Positions 61,366-64,000 of a DNA stretch of 64,000 bases are shown piece after piece (the stretch's first letter is position 1; every line of letters starts with the position of its first letter). The position numbers and the translations under genes are program-made. Below the pieces are notes generated by a model, which was not told the origin of the DNA, did not search any database, and worked only from the letters and a program-made list of their open reading frames with translations. The stretch is from Stutzerimonas stutzeri (GTDB taxonomy: Bacteria > Pseudomonadota > Gammaproteobacteria > Pseudomonadales > Pseudomonadaceae). The DNA lies in the NCBI RefSeq assembly GCF_002909485.1, contig NZ_PPXG01000002.1, positions 62,001 through 126,000 of the forward strand, written 5' to 3'.

Positions 61366-64000
61366 ATGAGCCACTTGCTCGATCAACTGCGCTTCTTCAA
61401 CAGGAAGCAAGGCGAGTTCGCCGATGGTCATGGCGAAACCCGCATCGAATCCCGCGACTGGGAGAACGTGTACCGCTCCCGTTGGCAGTACGACAAGATC
61501 GTGCGGTCCACCCACGGGGTGAATTGCACCGGTTCCTGCTCCTGGAAAATCTACGTCAAGAACGGCCTGATCACCTGGGAAACCCAGCAGACCGACTACC
61601 CGCGTACCCGCAACGACCTGCCCAACCACGAGCCGCGTGGCTGCCCGCGTGGCGCCAGCTACAGCTGGTACATCTATAGCGCCAACCGTCTGAAATACCC
61701 GAAGGTGCGCAAGCCGCTGCTCAAGCTGTGGCGAGATGCGCGGCGCAGCATGAGCCCCGTGGACGCCTGGGCCAGCATCGTCGAGGACAAGGCCAAGGCC
61801 GAGTCCTACAAGAGCAAGCGCGGCATGGGCGGCTTCATCCGTTCCAGCTGGGAAGAAGTCAACGAGATCATCGCTGCAGCCAACGTTTACACCGTCAAGC
61901 AGTACGGCCCGGACCGTGTCGTGGGCTTCTCGCCGATCCCGGCCATGTCCATGGTTTCCTACGCTGCCGGTAGCCGTTACCTGTCGCTGATCGGTGGCGT
62001 GTGTCTGTCGTTCTACGACTGGTACTGCGACCTGCCTCCCGCATCTCCGCAAGTGTGGGGCGAGCAGACCGACGTGCCGGAGTCGGCCGACTGGTACAAC
62101 TCCAACTACATCATCGCCTGGGGCTCCAACGTCCCGCAGACCCGTACCCCCGATGCGCACTTCTTCACCGAAGTCCGCTACAAGGGCACCAAGACTGTCG
62201 CCATCACCCCGGACTACGCCGAAGTCGCCAAACTCACCGACCTCTGGCTCAACCCCAAGCAGGGCACCGATGCCGCGCTGGCCCAGGCCTTCGGTCACGT
62301 CATCTTCAAGGAATTCCACCTCGAGAAGCCCAGCGCTTACTTCCGCGACTACGCCAAGCGCTACACCGATCTGCCGGTACTGGTGCGCCTGAACGAGAAG
62401 GATGGCAGCTACATCGCCGATCGCTTCCTGCGTGCCTCGGACCTGGCTGACAACCTTGGCCAGGAAAACAACCCCGAGTGGAAAACCATCGCCGTCGACG
62501 GCAGCACGGGCGAGCTGGTCTCGCCGCTGGGCTCGATTGGCTATCGCTGGGGCGAGAAGGGCAAGTGGAACATCGAAGCCCGCGAAGGCCGTGACGGCCG
62601 CGATGTTGACCTGAGCCTGACCCAGATCGATGGTGGCGAGACTGCCGAGGTCGCCTTCCCGTACTTTGGCGGCATCCTCCACGAACACTTCCAGCACGCA
62701 GAAGGCGAGAGCATCCAGCTGCGCCGTGTACCAGTGCGCACCATCACCCTGGCCGATGGCAGCACCACCAAGGTCGCCACTGTATTCGACCTGATGGCGG
62801 CCAACTTCGGTATCGACCGTGGTCTGGGTGGCGCCAACGTCGCCTCCAGCTACGACGACGCCAGCGTGCCCGGCACCCCGGCTTGGCAGGAAATCATCAC
62901 CGGCGTGTCCCGCGAGAAGGCGATCCAGATCGCCCGTGAATTCGCCGACAACGCCGACAAGACCCATGGCCGTTCCATGATCATCGTCGGTGCGGCGATG
63001 AACCACTGGTACCACATGGACATGAACTACCGCGGCCTGATCAACATGCTGATGTTGTGCGGTTGCGTAGGTCAGACCGGTGGCGGCTGGGCTCACTACG
63101 TCGGTCAGGAAAAGCTGCGTCCGCAGTGCGGCTGGCTGCCACTGGCCTTCGGCCTCGACTGGAGCCGTCCGCCGCGCCAGATGAACGGCACCAGCTTCTT
63201 CTACAACCACAGTTCGCAGTGGCGCCACGAGAAGATGAGCATTCACGAAGTGCTCTCGCCGTTGGCCGACAAGTCGCAGTTCCCCGAGCACATGCTCGAC
63301 TACAACATCCGCGCCGAACGTGCCGGCTGGCTGCCGAGCGCGCCGCAACTCAACCGTAACCCGCTGCAAGTCTGCCGCGATGCCGAAGCGGCTGGCATGT
63401 CGCCGGTTGACTACGTCACCCAATCGCTCAAGGACGGGTCGCTGAAATTCGCCTGCGAGCAGCCGGACAATCCGGATAACTTCCCGCGCAACATGTTCAT
63501 CTGGCGCTCCAACCTGCTGGGCAGCTCGGGCAAGGGCCACGAGTACATGCTCAAGTACCTGCTGGGTACCAAGAACGGCGTGATGAACGAGGACCTCGGC
63601 AAGCGCGACGGCTTCAAGCCGCTCGAAGCCGAATGGCAGGACGACGGCGCCATCGGCAAGCTCGACTTGGTCACCACCCTCGACTTCCGCATGTCCTCGA
63701 CCTGCGTGTATTCCGACATCGTTCTGCCGACCGCGACCTGGTACGAGAAGGACGACATGAACACCTCGGACATGCACCCCTTCATCCACCCCCTGTCCGC
63801 GGCTATCGACCCGGCCTGGGAATCGCGCTCCGACTGGGAAATCTACAAGGGCATCGCCAAGGCCTTTTCGAAGATGGCTGAAGGTCATCTGGGTGTGGAA
63901 AAAGATCTGGTCACCGTGCCGCTGCTCCACGACAGCCCCGGCGAACTGGCCCAGCCGTTCGGCGGCACCGACTGGAAAACCGCAGGCACAGATCCGCAAC
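61366..64000 (+). CDS. narG: Respiratory nitrate reductase alpha subunit NarG (3' end outside window)
   Basis: NarG is the catalytic molybdenum subunit of membrane nitrate reductase. The 878 visible codons (of about 1250) include the FS0 iron-sulfur ligands His50, Cys54, Cys58 and Cys93 (STHGVNCTGSCSWK, then PRGCPRGASYSWY). The molybdenum ligand Asp222 lies in WYCDLPPASPQVWGEQTD, exactly at the E. coli position. The frame stays open to the window edge. TGAGGAG before the ATG is a strong SD. narH, narJ and narI should follow. Confidence 0.97.
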   Translation, partial: MSHLLDQLRFFNRKQGEFADGHGETRIESRDWENVYRSRWQYDKIVRSTHGVNCTGSCSWKIYVKNGLITWETQQTDYPRTRNDLPNHEPRGCPRGASYSWYIYSANRLKYPKVRKPLLKLWRDARRSMSPVDAWASIVEDKAKAESYKSKRGMGGFIRSSWEEVNEIIAAANVYTVKQYGPDRVVGFSPIPAMSMVSYAAGSRYLSLIGGVCLSFYDWYCDLPPASPQVWGEQTDVPESADWYNSNYIIAWGSNVPQTRTPDAHFFTEVRYKGTKTVAITPDYAEVAKLTDLWLNPKQGTDAALAQAFGHVIFKEFHLEKPSAYFRDYAKRYTDLPVLVRLNEKDGSYIADRFLRASDLADNLGQENNPEWKTIAVDGSTGELVSPLGSIGYRWGEKGKWNIEAREGRDGRDVDLSLTQIDGGETAEVAFPYFGGILHEHFQHAEGESIQLRRVPVRTITLADGSTTKVATVFDLMAANFGIDRGLGGANVASSYDDASVPGTPAWQEIITGVSREKAIQIAREFADNADKTHGRSMIIVGAAMNHWYHMDMNYRGLINMLMLCGCVGQTGGGWAHYVGQEKLRPQCGWLPLAFGLDWSRPPRQMNGTSFFYNHSSQWRHEKMSIHEVLSPLADKSQFPEHMLDYNIRAERAGWLPSAPQLNRNPLQVCRDAEAAGMSPVDYVTQSLKDGSLKFACEQPDNPDNFPRNMFIWRSNLLGSSGKGHEYMLKYLLGTKNGVMNEDLGKRDGFKPLEAEWQDDGAIGKLDLVTTLDFRMSSTCVYSDIVLPTATWYEKDDMNTSDMHPFIHPLSAAIDPAWESRSDWEIYKGIAKAFSKMAEGHLGVEKDLVTVPLLHDSPGELAQPFGGTDWKTAGTDPQ

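Noticed and set aside
61207..63999. A 930-codon open frame on the minus strand opposite narG
   Set aside because: It is the antisense shadow of narG, whose motifs and iron-sulfur ligands are intact on the plus strand; GC-rich codon bias keeps the opposite frame open.

Overview
The window looks like chromosomal DNA of a denitrifying gammaproteobacterium of the Pseudomonas stutzeri (Stutzerimonas) type. The composition is GC-rich, and the gene orders ribA / cobalamin-binding protein, bdhA-gntP, bqsRS-PepSY, hpd-hmgA-fahA-maiA and narXL / narK / narG all fit that group. The species assignment rests on protein resemblance and gene order read by eye, with no database search.

Layout. 1-3.7 kb: end of thiL, then pgpA, a retropepsin-like protease, ribA, a small membrane protein and a cobalamin-binding protein. 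3.7-5.9 kb: btuB on the minus strand behind a cobalamin riboswitch. 5.9-6.2 kb: REPIN-like repeats. 6.2-11.1 kb: sbcDC. 11.1-12.1 kb: a gene-less palindromic element. 12.2-13.6 kb: an orphan BrxR/CapW-like WYL regulator and two small genes. 13.6-17.1 kb: a BqsRS-like two-component system with three PepSY proteins and a CusF-like protein. 17.2-19.0 kb: RNA modification and DNA repair genes. 19.2-23.6 kb: a hydroxybutyrate / short-chain acid module (atoE, gntP, bdhA) with a sigma-54 promoter and a regular operator array. 23.6-24.5 kb: eight tandem ~107-bp REPIN-like units. 24.6-39.8 kb: an amino-acid catabolic island made of an Lrp regulator, a fused indolepyruvate ferredoxin oxidoreductase, a Leu/Phe-type dehydrogenase, an NSS transporter, hpd-hmgA-fahA-maiA, a second NSS transporter and a PctA-like amino-acid chemoreceptor. 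39.9-53.1 kb: mostly housekeeping and stress genes, including rhlE, a Kef-type antiporter, an ANR-box-controlled adhA, a HDAC-like deacetylase, tesB and two metal-related genes. 53.1-64 kb: a nitrate-respiration locus made of a DNR-type regulator, a periplasmic PilJ-domain protein, narL, narX, narK, a universal stress protein, a second nitrate transporter and narG, which runs off the window.

How it fits together. The catabolic island would sense (chemoreceptor), import (two Na+-coupled transporters) and oxidise aromatic and branched amino acids. Two TyrR/PhhR-like boxes lie before hpd, and AANAANAA (Crc/Hfq) motifs lie just upstream of six start codons, which suggests one shared translational catabolite-repression circuit. 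The nar locus has an ANR/DNR box and a NarL 7-2-7 site in front of narK. Its NarX P-box-like motif recurs twice in the neighbouring secreted PilJ-domain protein, which suggests an extra periplasmic nitrate sensor. No tRNA, rRNA, CRISPR array, insertion sequence, prophage or classical defence island was seen.
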